Source: Endothia cerciana
Lineage: Eukaryota; Ascomycota; Sordariomycetes; Diaporthales; Cryphonectriaceae
Assembly (NCBI GenBank): GCA_026119935.1
Contig: JALRMH010000004.1
Coordinates: 434,001 to 498,000 of the forward strand
Direction of reading: 5' to 3'
Length of the DNA stretch: 64,000 nt
Shown: positions 33,221-43,648 of the stretch, one piece after another
Layout: each line of letters opens with the position of its first letter
Numbering within the stretch: position 1 is the stretch's first letter
Notes under the pieces: model-generated
Database searches by the model: none
What the model was told of the DNA's origin: nothing
What the model saw: the letters and a program-made list of their open reading frames with translations, nothing else
Translations under genes and position numbers: made by a program

Positions 33221-33658
33221 GAATTTCCGTCTCCCTCTACAAGAGGCGCCTCTCGTTTAGTTGTTATTTTCTATTTCGGAACACCCACCACCTTCTCATA
33301 TATCCTTCTTGTCTTTCCTCCTCTCCATCGTCTTCCTCTTGGGGTCTGGTTCTTCCCTTTCTTTTTCTTTTCCTTGGTCCGACTTCCGTCTCCTATACGT
33401 CTTGGGTCTCTGGTTATTATCGACTTATTTCCTTGCTCGGTTTCCTGTCTTCTGTTGGGAGATCTGAAGAACACGTTGCTCGACACCACCGGGAAGGGAG
33501 TGTTGAGAACAGCATCCAGCGATCCTGTCCGACAAAGTACACCACAGTGAGAGAGGAGTCCCTTTCAGACGGGTCATTCTTCATCTTTCCCACCTCACCA
33601 CCCGATCCGCTCAGGGCAAGGAGCTCTCACCACCACAACACAAGAGGGCATCAAGGCG

Positions 33659-33660
<2 letters not shown>

Positions 33661-33698
<38 letters not shown>

Positions 33699-33699
33699 G
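33661..33699 (+). repeat. (CAA)n tract in the leader, 10 nt before the ATG
   Basis: About thirteen CAA/AAC triplets end ten bases upstream of the start codon of the secreted protein. It should be unstructured in the mRNA leader. Confidence 0.9.
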
Positions 33700-33709
33700 A
33701 ACAGCCAGG

Positions 33710-34681
33710 ATGAGGACATCGATAGTACTCTCGGCGCTCTGTGCCAGCACCGCCCTCGCCGCCCCCGCCTACCCGGAACTCAACGTCAACGCCGCCACAC
33801 CCAGCTCCGTCGACGACCTGTCAGAGTACTTCAACCTGCTGGCCCAGAAGATCTCCTCGGGGAAGCAGATGTCCGGCTCCCCGGTGTGCGACCTCAGCAA
33901 CGCGGTGTTGCCAGTAGCATGTGAGTGCCCGACCGCCACAGCGACACAAGAATAGACAGGACCTTCGGTGCTGACAAGGTTGAAAAAAACGAACAGCACC
34001 GTCACCCCTCCCGGCCGTCACCGCGGGCCTCACCCTCAAGCACGTCGCCATCGGCCGCGGCACGCAGAACTACACCTGCGACCTGTCCAACAAGACCGCG
34101 GTGCCGTCGGCCGTCGGCGCCGTCGCCACCCTCTTCAACGCCACCTGCGTCGCCAGCACGTACCCGGACCTCCTGGCCATGCTCCCCGGCGTCGCCCTCG
34201 CCTTCAACCTCTCCGGGTCCGCCTCGTACCCGTCCAACCTCGTGCCCGCCGAGACCGGGGACAGGCTGGCCCCGGGCAACTACATGATCTCGGGCCACCA
34301 CTACTTCCTCGACGCCACCACCCCGTTCTTCGACCTCGACACGTCCAACTGGGCCCTCGGCGAGGCCCCCTGTGCCAAGAATGCCACCGTGGCCGCACCC
34401 GCCGGCAGCGCCGAGGGCCAGGGCGGCGAGGGCGCCGTGGCCTGGCTCAAGCTGACGGCCCGCGAGGGCGCCACGGGGCGGCTGCAGGAGGTCTACCGCG
34501 TCGAGACCGCCGGGGGGTCGCCGCCGGCCGACTGCACCGGCATGGACGCCGCCTTCGAGGTGCAGTACAGCGCGCAGTAAGTAGTCTTCAACCGTCCCAA
34601 CCCCCTATCCGCGCGTTGGGATAGCCCCTGCTGACCTATTCTTCTCGTTGCAGGTACTGGTTCTTCGAGTCAGACTCGTGA
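33710..34681 (+). CDS. Secreted DUF3455-type protein, three exons
   Basis: Exons 33710-33920, 33997-34576, 34654-34681 (819 nt, 272 aa). A cleavable signal peptide is clear (MRTSIVLSALCASTALA, likely cut after the Ala-Leu-Ala at residues 15-17). The mature part has the block GLTLKHVAIGRGTQNYTCD, then FNATCVASTYPDLLAMLPG, GNYMISGHHYFLDATTPFFD and WLKLTAREGATGRLQEVYRVE, ending QYWFFESDS. This order matches the fungal DUF3455 family, often mislabelled malate dehydrogenase; its activity is unknown. Several N-glycosylation sites (NYT, NKT, NAT, NLS) and paired Cys residues fit an extracellular protein. Isolated in the repeat belt with no close neighbour. The last exon (28 nt) is supported by a CAG acceptor and the in-frame stop. 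Confidence 0.88.
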
Positions 34682-35260
34682 AGCGCGGGGGGAGGGGGGG
34701 GGGGCGAAGAGGAAGCATGGGGTAGTCAGCAGGCTGGTTGATATCGGGTATGGATGATACCGGGCAGGCCAGGGTCGGAGCTACCCAGACCGGGCAGCCA
34801 GATGGCTCTCGAGGTTTTCTTCATTATTTCCTTCATCATCATCATCTTCTTCTACATGTCATGGGGAGTCGATACCATTTTATCGAGGGCGTTCAGGAGT
34901 CATTCGCTCACACCACTACCACGGCCTCTCTGTGCGGTCCATCTCAGGCCTCGATGGGAGGGGAGACGGCGGGGGGGGGGGGGGTGTCCCATCACATCAA
35001 GGGGATTCCGCACACATACTCCAGGTAGCAGCACCGTCAAATACAGATTCTAATTTCCCGTCCGCAGAGGCCCCATCCTCCCCATCCCGTAAATTTCCCC
35101 TGCCATACCGAGTCTATTTCGCCCTGTCGTTTTGTGCGTCCGATGAGAGTGCTCGCATCAAGACTCTGTCCTCCAAAAAAAACACCCCCTCCCTTCCCCC
35201 GGAAGAAGGGACGCAAGAACGCAGGCCCAGATAGATAGGTGCCTAAGTGTAGCACTCACG

Positions 35261-35292
35261 CACACAAGCACACAAGCACACAAGCACACAAG

Positions 35293-35323
<31 letters not shown>
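35261..35323. repeat. Compound microsatellite: (ACACAAGC)n-(CA)n-(GA)n
   Basis: About four copies of an 8-bp unit grade into (CA)n and then (GA)n without a spacer, as expected from slippage expansion. Confidence 0.9.
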
Positions 35324-35590
35324 TTGCAAGCACGACATGAGACTAGACTAGACAGCCCCTGTATGGCATCTTGGGCACCGCCCCCCACCCGAAGCTTCTC
35401 ACCCGCACGGGGGTTGTACTGCATATACTTCGCATGCTTCAATCCGTCCGATGGATGACGAACAGGTATTCCGACAGTACAGGTGGCCAAGCCCCTGCAC
35501 CTTGTCCACTCGACATAATAGTAGAAGGTATTATATCACCCCTCCGGCGCCCCGTGGTTGGTTGGTGACTGGTCGGTGTGCAGGTGGGCG

Positions 35591-35617
35591 AGAAGAAGAA
35601 GAAGAAGAAGAAGAAGA
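35591..35617. repeat. (GAA)n microsatellite
   Basis: Nine uninterrupted AGA/GAA triplets with no gene model over them. Confidence 0.9.
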
Positions 35618-36029
35618 GGGGCCGGGGGCCCCAATGTGAGAGAAACGTGCAGGTTCAGGCCTGCCTGAGGCACAATGACGATATCATCTCGCTGGTCCCG
35701 CGGAGGGCCTCCTCAACACTTCTGCTCCTTCTTCTACTTCTTATCTGGGCCCCCCCGGCAGTTGTCACGCAGGCTAGACCCGTTCATGGAGGTCCGTCAT
35801 GCAGGGGCCTGGAGCTCTGCGTTGCATCGCACCGCGCACCGCGTCCCATCCGCTTGTAGGAGGGACGAGACGCGGTCATGCCCAGGATTTCACGTGTCAG
35901 AGACGAGAAAGTATATCACAGAGCCCGGGCCAGGCAGAGAGATGTTGGATTTCCTAAGCACCGTACTGTTCCGCCCCGCAGCCTGACCTGTCCTTTCGAT
36001 CTGCCTGCTGAACCCGTAAGTATAACAGC

Positions 36030-37135
36030 TTATATAGGCTCCCAGCTCAAGATGAAAGACATCCGTGTATACGTCGATAGAGACGTCAGGCGATTGTCAC
36101 TTAACATCTCGTACGCCATCTGCGCTGGCGCCCTAAGCTCCTCGGGCCACATGTCCTTGCCGCCCGGAAATGGCGCGTCCGAGCTTGGCCCGGCGTCTTC
36201 GACCCGCTCTCGGCTATCGGTCCTACCGTACTGAAAAAGAACGACAAACACCACGTAGTACCGGCGCCCATTAGCCTCAGATTCCCGACCCAGGTTGTGC
36301 TCTGCCCGGGGCGCGGCCACGCCCCAGCGCAAGCCGTCCGAGACCAAGCCCGGCCGATCGCGGTAGACATGGTGCCTCCATTGGGCGATCCAGTCCTCGA
36401 AGACGGCCGGCACGGCGGCCGGGTAGCCGCGTGTCCAGTCCAGCCGCGGCACGCCGTCGACCAGCCAGTACAGGAACGTCCCCGTGTGGGCCCTATAGCC
36501 CATCAAGTGCATGATGGCCCCTACATTGCCGGGTTAGGATTCTTCACGCCCCTCTGGCGTGGCCCATAGTGGGTGCCACTCGATCGCGACGCGGTCGAAC
36601 CACGCGAAGGTGCGCTGACGGGTATAAGCCCCGGCAGAGAATTGCCATGGGCCCTGCCGGAGCATTGGCGTTGCGCGGCCTTGGCTATCGTGCAGCCGAA
36701 AGACAGCGAGATCCAGTGGGACGCGGATGTAACGGCACGAGCCACGAGTGGACGCGGGCCTGGTGCTGGCTCGTTGTTGTCGCGATACCGTGCTTCCCAT
36801 ACGTCCATAGGACGCGGGCGACAGCGCGAGCCCATGCTGCGATAGATACGGTATCCTGGCATATTATGACCATCGTCGAGGTACTTTAGGGTCAAGCGGA
36901 GAAGAGCGGCTGCGTTGCCCATGCTCCTCGGTCTCCTTCAGGTTCTGCATGTCGAAGTCCGTCTCGGGGATGTTGTCGCCAAAGTTGTACTCGCGCGTGA
37001 TGCGGATGCTGTCGTGCACGTAGGGCGCTTGCGTGGGGAGACCCTCGACCTCGATCAGTGCATGCCGCGATAGGGGAGCACGAGCTGCCAGATGACCTCC
37101 TGGGGCTCGATCGCGAGCTCGGTGAAGGTCGCCAT
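36030..37135 (-). pseudogene. Broken 2EXR-like gene (frameshift plus two stops)
   Basis: A coding-like stretch on the minus strand. It opens at ATG 37135 with MATFTELAIEPQEVIWQLVLP, the pattern (F..L..E....IW...LP) of the fungal 2EXR domain, then meets TGA at 37055-37057. One frame over, the text continues smoothly as HALIEVEGLPTQAPYVHDSI. That frame stays protein-like down to TAA 36030 (blocks YIRVPLDLAVFRL, FAWFDRVAIEWHPLW, GTFLYWLVDGVPRLDW) but is cut by in-frame TAA codons at 36864-36866 and 36534-36536. A 48-nt GT-AG segment could splice out the first stop, and a CTAAC-like sequence followed by TAG lies at the second, so a working gene with odd introns is not fully excluded. The frameshift has no such rescue. 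Function of intact relatives is unknown to me. Confidence 0.6.
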
Positions 37136-38107
37136 GGTGTGCGTACATTTTCGGGCAGACGGACGGTCGCGAGAGGTGGGGTGGTGCTGAGAGCAGAGTC
37201 TGACTGCGCGAGTCTGGTTTTGTCTCTTGGCTCGACAAGTAGAGTGACGCTGCCGGTGGTGCGGTCTGACTGCTTAAGAGTATGCGGCTGAATACTGGTG
37301 AACCAACAGTGCTGTTGGTGGCCAGATAAGCCCACGATCCCTGTGAGCTCCGAGTGGTAGGCAGGTAGAGCGAGCAACACCGGAGCCGTCATCTGTTCAT
37401 CCGCGCTTCACGACTTCTATAGTTAGTCACTGGGAGGTACTCGTCGCCACGATAACGTTGTTCAGACCGTGCCTCATGGTCGTGATCATGATTATATATT
37501 ACTCTAAACGCAGGAGGGTCCTGGCGTGGACTGGCATGACTATAGTCTTTTTGTGCCAATATGAGACAAACGAAGGTAGAGGAGAAGACCCCTAAACATC
37601 TTCCCGCCGCCGTCCCTGAAGGAAAAAGTAGGGTGCGACGGGTTGGTCTTTTTTTTTTATTAATATTTTTATCGTGCCAGGCTCACTCACTTCATCATGA
37701 AAGCCAGATCCAACTTCTTCATGTCTGTGCTGTCGCCGCCCCTCGTTGGACCCGGAACAGGACAAGGTCATACCACATTAACTTTTGATACACTCTTGAA
37801 CGAGTGAGTCCCTGCCGACCTTTACTCCGCCTGTGACACGCTGTAAACCCCCGGGTGTCACCCTGTCTGCAAAATAATCCAAACGAGCGACCGGATTGGT
37901 GTACATAACTCATATACAGTAACACAACAAGCTCAACTCCAGGGAGCCAGAGAGTCTTAGATTCCCGACGGGGCCAAGGCGAGCACAAGATGCATGACTT
38001 CTCGTGACAAGCTGGCTAACATCGTAGTGCAGTCAGATGCTGTCGGTGCGAGGTCTCTGGCATTTTGAAGCAGACTGTTCTGCCTCCCACACACGTAGGT
38101 CGGACAC
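37136..38107. other. Intergenic, 5' of the broken gene to the elongase 3' flank
   Basis: No supported gene. It contains the former promoter side of the 2EXR-like gene and the 3' flank of the elongase. A short T/A-rich block lies at about 37647-37672. Confidence 0.55.
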
Positions 38108-39371
38108 CTACGCCTTCCGGGATCGGGTGGCGGAGCTGTTGACCTTGGCACCGGTGGTCTTGGCATCACCGTTGATAATCGGGCCCTTCTTGACGAGGAG
38201 GTCGTGGGGGTCGGGCAGAGGAGCCTGGGACATGCGACGGAGGCCCTTGCGGTGGTCGCCCTTGCCGCCCTTCTTGTATGTGGCCAGGTAGAAGGAGATG
38301 AAAAGCACCAGGTACGAGGTCAGGACGCCAATTCCAGAGAAAGCAGCGAACTCCTCGCCGCCGCACTCGCCGGCATTTGGCATCCACTGGAAGTAGGTCG
38401 ACGTGAAGTAGGTGTAGGAGGCGAAGTAGACGAACCCTGTAATTGATCAGTTGGGCGACCAGGAAATTTTTTTTGGGGGGGGGGGGAGGGGTTTGGTTCG
38501 GATGTGGGAGACTTACCGAGGTCGATGATGAACTGGATGATCTGGAGACGAGTGACCCACTCCTTCCACCAGCAGCGGACACCACGGGCGCTCTGGAAGT
38601 AGTACCAGTACATGACCACGTGGACGGTCAGGTTCAGTGAGATGACGATCCAGGACACGGGCGTGCTACCGAGGAGCTGGGTGTAGCACAGGACAGCGGT
38701 GGCGCCATGGTGGTAGCAGTGGAGGAAGGCTGCGAGGGGAAATGAGGTCAGCAGGGAGTTCATGTGGCGCTGGGGGGGAGGGATCCCGGGCAGAGGAGAG
38801 AGGGACTCACTCAGAGGCTTCTTCTTGAGGAACAGGAAGACGGTGTCCAGAAGCTCGACGTACTTGGTGAGGTAGTTCAACTTGGGCGAAGAGTCAGCTT
38901 TTCCAAGAACAAAGACGACCAGCAGCGCAAGGGGCTGAGGGCACTCACGTAGTAGAGGACGACAAGAGGTTGAGTCCAGCCACCGTCGTAGTCGCAAATC
39001 GCGTAGAAGATGCCCTTGCGGACCACAGTAGGCAGGATCTGCTCGATGAAGAGCGCGAGGAGGATAGCGGAGATGGCCGTGAGGATGAAGTTGTGGATCA
39101 GGAAGAGCGTCTTAAGCTTGAATGCATCTTTCCGGCGCATCCATTCGCGGCCACCGAAGATAACGATGTAGTAGCATATCACAAAGACCCCAGTCTCCTT
39201 GAGGGTAGACATGGGCGTGACCCTGGCCTGGAACCTGAAGTCCTCGGCCGGATAGCCGACCAAGGCCTCCCAGACCTTACTGAAGATGGGCCATAGCTGG
39301 ATACCGAAGGGCCGGTCGATGGTCGGCAGCGGTAGATGCTCGTAGAAGGTGGCGGAGGTCGCGGTGTCCAT
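38108..39371 (-). CDS. ELO-family fatty acid elongase, four exons
   Basis: ER membrane condensing enzyme (3-ketoacyl-CoA synthase) of very-long-chain fatty acid synthesis. Exons (minus): 39371-38949, 38880-38811, 38729-38517, 38436-38108 (1035 nt, 344 aa). The family blocks are present: YLNYLTKYVELLDTVFLFLKKKPL, the catalytic histidine box HCYHHGATA, then LNLTVHVVMYWYYFQSARG and QIIQFIIDLG. About seven hydrophobic spans can be picked out. The basic Ser/Arg-rich tail ends RSRKA. The length and motifs suit the ELO2/ELO3 type that feeds sphingolipids, but which one cannot be told. The acceptor of exon 2 is AAG rather than CAG. Intron 3 (38516-38437) carries a 12-nt C run on the coding strand followed by an A run. 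Confidence 0.95.
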
Positions 39372-40141
39372 CGTGGCTTGAGCGCGGGGAGGAGCCGGCT
39401 GGGTGGGTTGGTCGTGTGAGCGAGTACTGGAAAACGATGAAGGTCAGAAAAACATCGACGGGCGAGGCCCGTGGGCCCAGATACAATGGATGGTAGGGGA
39501 GGGGCGCGTCAGTAAGGGCTCTTTGGCCGGGACAGGCGCGCTATCTTGTTGGGCTGGGGACGGTTGTGCGCCCCGTCCGAGGGGCTAGGATCGACGAAGC
39601 TGGGGAGGAGGTTCTCACGCTTGTGCTTACCTGGACCTGGGGCTAGAAACGGAACAACGGCAGCAACAGCCTTTCCAATGACGCTTTCCCTATGTCGTCA
39701 CAATGTTTACAAGGAATAAGGAGGGACAAGAATCAACTGGGTGCAAACCGCACTCCTCTTCGAAGCCAAAAAAGAAAAAAAAGGGTAGAAGGGGAAGAGG
39801 AAGTGCAGAGTCGTCGTAGGTTGCGGAGTGTCCGGAGGGATGGTGGCAAGCAAGTCGACAGAAAAGTTTAGGTGAGAAAAAGGGGATGGAAGGGAATTGG
39901 CCAACGGAATGGTAATCTGACAGTCTGCACGAGAAGGCAGGGATCGTGCATGGCGTGGGTACGCGGTACGGGGAGCCCACTAGAACGCACCGCGGACTCC
40001 GAGGTACCGATCGCAGTAGGAGGCTCAGACGGCGCGAATGGCTGCGCTCTTCAATCTATTCTCGAGCGGGCAATTTGCCATAAGATTGGCCGAGACGTAG
40101 CCTCGGTGGGAGGGACGGATGACGAGAGCCTGTCGGGCCCT

Positions 40142-40142
40142 T

Positions 40143-40175
<33 letters not shown>

Positions 40176-40196
40176 GTTTGTTTCTTTGTTTCTTTT
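40142..40196. repeat. (CT)n/(TTTC)n/(TTTG)n pyrimidine microsatellite
   Basis: A (CT)n run grades into TTTC and TTTG tetramers. It lies about 770 bp upstream of the elongase start. Confidence 0.9.
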
Positions 40197-41816
40197 CATT
40201 TTCCTCGAAGCTTGCGCACCGGTAGTGGCGGAGACATGGACCCTCGAGCCCTTCTCCCCTCGCTAGACCAGGAACCGAGGCTCGCGTAGATCTTGATCAG
40301 ATCTGTCACCGTCACCGTCCATGTTCTACCCTTCTAGTGCCGTCGTCCTGGTCCCGCCCCCGTCGACGCCCCGTCCACGCTGGGAAATCAAAACTCCGGG
40401 GCTCCGGTCACACCCGTGATCCACGGTGCACGCCTTGGTGTAGCTGAAAATGGACAGCTGTTAGTAGTCTTTTCTCTGATGATGATGACGATGATGTTGT
40501 TCTTGGTGCATAATTGTGCCTAGTTGTCCGAAAAGGGCAACTTACATAAACCTACCATTCGTACTTAGATAGTACTTGGGAGCAGGTATCAAAGCGCCTC
40601 CGTTCCTGATCGAATCAAGCATGAAGCATGCGATCGGGAGCAAGTATATGAGGTCTGTTTCTAAACCCTCGGTCTGGATTCCGAGAAGTCGTCTACGTAG
40701 GGGGGTCATGTCCGCAGAGATCGGGACTAACAGTCATATACTGTAACGAGGCCCCGCCAATGGAACCATGACCTATAGTAGAACCGCTATTGAAGAAGTA
40801 TCTCCCTCCGCTCCTAGGCAAACAGTTGTATGCCTCAGCTTTCGCCGCCGCCATAGGTCCTCCGAGGAATGACCTCACCCCTGGAATGACCTGCTGTAGT
40901 GACCTTCCCGTCCACACCTCGTCCTTCTTCCGGTGGGCTTGTTGCTCTCGCCTAGAAAGAGTTTGGGATACCTAATTCAGCAAGTCTACAAAAACACAGA
41001 TCCAACCGTCCAAGACGCACAACGCCGTGAGTGTCCCCGTGTTGGGGATGAGGAGCCTACCCACCACACTCGTGAATATCGATGCATTCAAGACGTGGTC
41101 GGTGGCCTCCAGGAGCAGCATATATGTACAGACCTGGGGAAACGGTGGTGGACTTGGGATGGTCAGCAAGCTTAAAGGCACTCGTGGTCAACAGCTAGCA
41201 GCTATCACGGTTCATACAATGCTCAACTCGCACACGCAGGGTTGGGTTCCAACCTGTGCAGTGGTCGAGTCAATCAAACTGTCAGTGTGGTTGCAACTAC
41301 TATGGTAGTATACAGCACCATGTTGTGCGTCCTGGCACGTGCTGGCCCGGCATTCGAGCCGATGATGCCCCAAGGCTGAAGGTAGTGAGGTGCCATCCCT
41401 CCAGCGTCCTCTCAGTTTCATTCACGGGTTGGGTTTACCTCGGGAACGAAAGCTGGGGGTCCCCAGGCGGGCGAGGAGTGCTATACCCGAGGTGGGCAAT
41501 CGACGTGTTCTTGTTGGATTGATGCTTCCGTCGGTTGGGGGGGCCCCATCCCTCCTCTGACCTCTCTGCAGGTCAGGTCGGGGTCTCACACGTCAAGCTC
41601 CTCTCCAATCCTTCGCGTTCTCGATCCAGGCAAGTGAAGGGTGAGATCCCGCTTTCAGATGTACCGATTATCCGGTCCTAACCGTGTGTCAGGCGTTGTG
41701 GAGGTAAGCAGGTACAACTGATTCTGCTCACAAATGCCCACCTCTGATTGGCCGGTCGCGGAGCTCAGTTGGAAAGTGGTCCGATCAATCGTCACTGCCA
41801 AATTTCAACCCATGCC

Positions 41817-41863
41817 AGCCTGCACCGAGCAAGCCTGCACCGAGCAAGCCTGCACCACCCGAG
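41817..41863. repeat. 15-bp tandem repeat upstream of COX6
   Basis: Unit gcctgcaccgagcaa occurs twice, with a third partial copy (gcctgcacc). It is about 210 bp upstream of the COX6 ATG, in the promoter or leader. Confidence 0.85.
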
Positions 41864-42071
41864 AGAAGGCACCACGAACAGCTCTCCTACCTCCCATACT
41901 TCGTCACCTAGGCACCACCACAGCCACTCTCCACTCAGAAGCTGCAAATCAACTCCCAAGGCACAGTCCTTTGCCTTGCCCGACCTCGCTTCTCTCTGTC
42001 ACCCCCCCGCCGGACACACAAGCCGACAAAAACATATACCAGGAAAAAAAGAAAGAGAAGAAAAAAAAAAA

Positions 42072-42905
42072 ATGCCTCTCCTCCGTATCGCCGCCCGGGG
42101 CCCCGCGACCTCGACCTCCTCCTTCTTCCGAGCCACCACCCTCCGGGCCCGGCCCTCGATCGCCCTCGCCCGCCCGGCCTTCAGCACCTCGTCGCGCATG
42201 CGTTCCGAGCACCAGGAGGAGTCCTTCGAGGACTTCAGCGCCAGGTGAGACCCCCTCCCCCCCAAGCCCGGGCCAAGGGAAGAAGCAGTGGCCCACGAAG
42301 GGACACGAGAGAGAGGATCCCCGGAAAAGTCACGTCATATACCCCGACCGAGGTCAATTGGGCCGGGCCACAGCTCCGGCACGGGTTCAATTGGTGCTGA
42401 CATTCGCCCCCGGTGATGCAGATACGAGAAGGAGTTTGAGAGTGTGCAGGACGTCTTCGAGCTCCAGGTCAGTCTTGCTTGTCTCCCCGAGCCGCGCACC
42501 CACGGGGCTGACGGGCCTCCCTTCTTTGTTTGGCCGCGGCGGCACGGCACGAACAAGACGGCTGACCCATCGCCGTAACACAGCGCAACCTGAACAACGC
42601 CTTCGCCTACGATCTCGTCCCCTCGCCTTCCGTGTGCATCGCTGCGCTGCGGGCCGCCCGGAGGGTCAACGACTACCCTACCGCCGTCCGGATCTTCGAG
42701 GGTACGTCATGGTTGCACCTTGGTGGTGGACGACAGCCACCCCAGGACAGGAACGTGGTACTGACTGGCGAGCACAGGCATCAAGTCCAAGGTTGAGAAC
42801 AACGAGCAGTACCAGCAATACCTCAAGGAGCTCCAGCCCCTGCGCGAGGAGCTTGGTGTCCTGCTGAAGGAGGATCTGTACCCCGAGGTCAAGGAGGACC
42901 ACTAG
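42072..42905 (+). CDS. COX6: Cytochrome c oxidase subunit 6 (mammalian Va type), four exons
   Basis: Matrix-side subunit of respiratory complex IV. Exons 42072-42244, 42422-42467, 42584-42701, 42778-42905 (465 nt, 154 aa). An Arg/Ser/Ala-rich presequence (MPLLRIAARGPATSTSSFF up to about residue 40) precedes the mature protein: HQEESFEDFSARYEKEFESV, then RNLNNAFAYDLVPSPSVCI, ALRAARRVNDYPTAVRIFEG and YQQYLKELQPLREELGV, ending YPEVKEDH. This is the complete subunit Va/COX6 fold of helical repeats. Exon 2 is just 46 nt. The 30 nt before the ATG is nearly pure purine (A-rich). The gene converges on the chromodomain gene. Confidence 0.96.
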
Positions 42906-43648
42906 AGACAGATGTAGCCTCGACACTGGCTACCCAGGTAGTCATCCTGTCCATCTCTCGAGACAGAAGACGACACCCAAGGTCAGGCAGCCATTTCTCC
43001 CTTCCAACCCGATGGCTGAAGGCAACATGAAAAGCAATTCTGTATATGTGTTCTCCCACCAGCTATCCAACAACGAGCCATAGACAAAAAAAAAAAAAAA
43101 AAAAACAAGGGAAGGCAGAGAGAGGAGGGAGAGAGGCACGGGATTGATATCCACTCCAAATTTTCCAATTTCACTTGCAATAGAAGCGAGGTGGTGGAGC
43201 AGCGGAAGGTAACTTCAATCTTGAATGCTATGTACGTTTTTGATGATGCATCGCCAGATCGAGACAAGACATGATGGTGACTACGGCCGACCACTCTCCT
43301 CCTGTGTGTGGTGCTTCTCATCTACTGCCAGGAGGGCGAGGCTCGATCCTACTCCTCGTGCCCAGCACTCGCCGTCTACTCTCCCTCTTACTAAGTATCA
43401 TAACTATTGGTTTATGATTGTAAATGCTCCCTGTCCTCCGTGGAGGACGATCTATCACAGATGCAGCTTAGAAAGCTCAAGATGACACCACCCCCCACCC
43501 CCCCCCCAAAAAAAAAGATACGCAAGACAAAGACAAAGTGAATGAAGGCGACCTGGACACCCTACAAGTCTATCCTCTCCATGCTAATTCCCTGCCAATG
43601 CACGCGGACAAGGAAGGCCATCTGCAACCACCCGAGAGGCCGTTCGTC
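42906..43648. other. Intergenic between convergent COX6 and chromodomain gene
   Basis: Holds two 3' flanks. It has a 20-nt A run at 43086-43105 and a C run followed by an A run at 43498-43517. No supported gene. Confidence 0.6.

Larger units (their letters stand above)
29586..33709. other. 4.1-kb gene-poor, microsatellite-rich intergenic belt
   Basis: No supported gene. The longest frame (32142-33260, plus) is low-complexity and includes the translated (CA)n run, so I reject it. The belt holds C runs at 30027-30039 and 30198-30210; G runs at 30842-30853, 31242-31252, 31602-31614 and 32673-32685; (GA)n at 31499-31521; and (CA)n at 31634-31650 and 32695-32724. The last 500 bp is C/T-rich with a TATAAA at 33215 and a (CAA)n tract at the end, and is best read as promoter and leader of the downstream secreted-protein gene. 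Confidence 0.65.
34682..36029. other. Intergenic with dense simple repeats
   Basis: No supported gene. It contains G runs (34694-34704; 34971-34984), an 8-bp tandem array leading into (CA)n and (GA)n (35261-35323) and a (GAA)n run (35591-35617). It separates the DUF3455-type gene from the broken 2EXR-like gene. Confidence 0.65.
39372..42071. promoter_or_regulatory. 2.7-kb divergent intergenic region, elongase and COX6
   Basis: No supported gene. It holds a CT/TTTC-rich microsatellite (40142-40196) on the elongase side and a 15-bp tandem repeat plus A-rich leader just before COX6. A minus-strand frame at 40693-40917 looks slightly protein-like (for example FFNSGSTIGHGSIGG) but has no start context, family match or exon partner, so I leave it unannotated. 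Confidence 0.5.

Noticed and set aside
32142..33260. 372-codon plus-strand open frame
   Set aside because: Low-complexity translation that includes a (CA)n repeat as Thr-His units; no domain, and its end overlaps the promoter and TATA region of the DUF3455-type gene.
36513..36540. CTAAC...TGTAG as a genuine 3' splice site rescuing the broken 2EXR-like gene
   Set aside because: The donors in phase are either too close (27 nt) or would delete well-formed coding text; kept only as an alternative in the pseudogene entry.
40693..40917. Slightly protein-like minus-strand frame in the elongase/COX6 spacer
   Set aside because: No recognisable family, no splice partners or start context; 74 codons is not enough to claim a gene.
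41734..42867. 377-codon plus-strand frame covering COX6
   Set aside because: Reads through COX6 introns in the wrong frame; the spliced COX6 model explains the locus.
43086..43105. A20 run as the tail of a retroposed element
   Set aside because: No adjoining element sequence or target-site duplication is visible; a simple homopolymer in a convergent 3' flank is the easier explanation.
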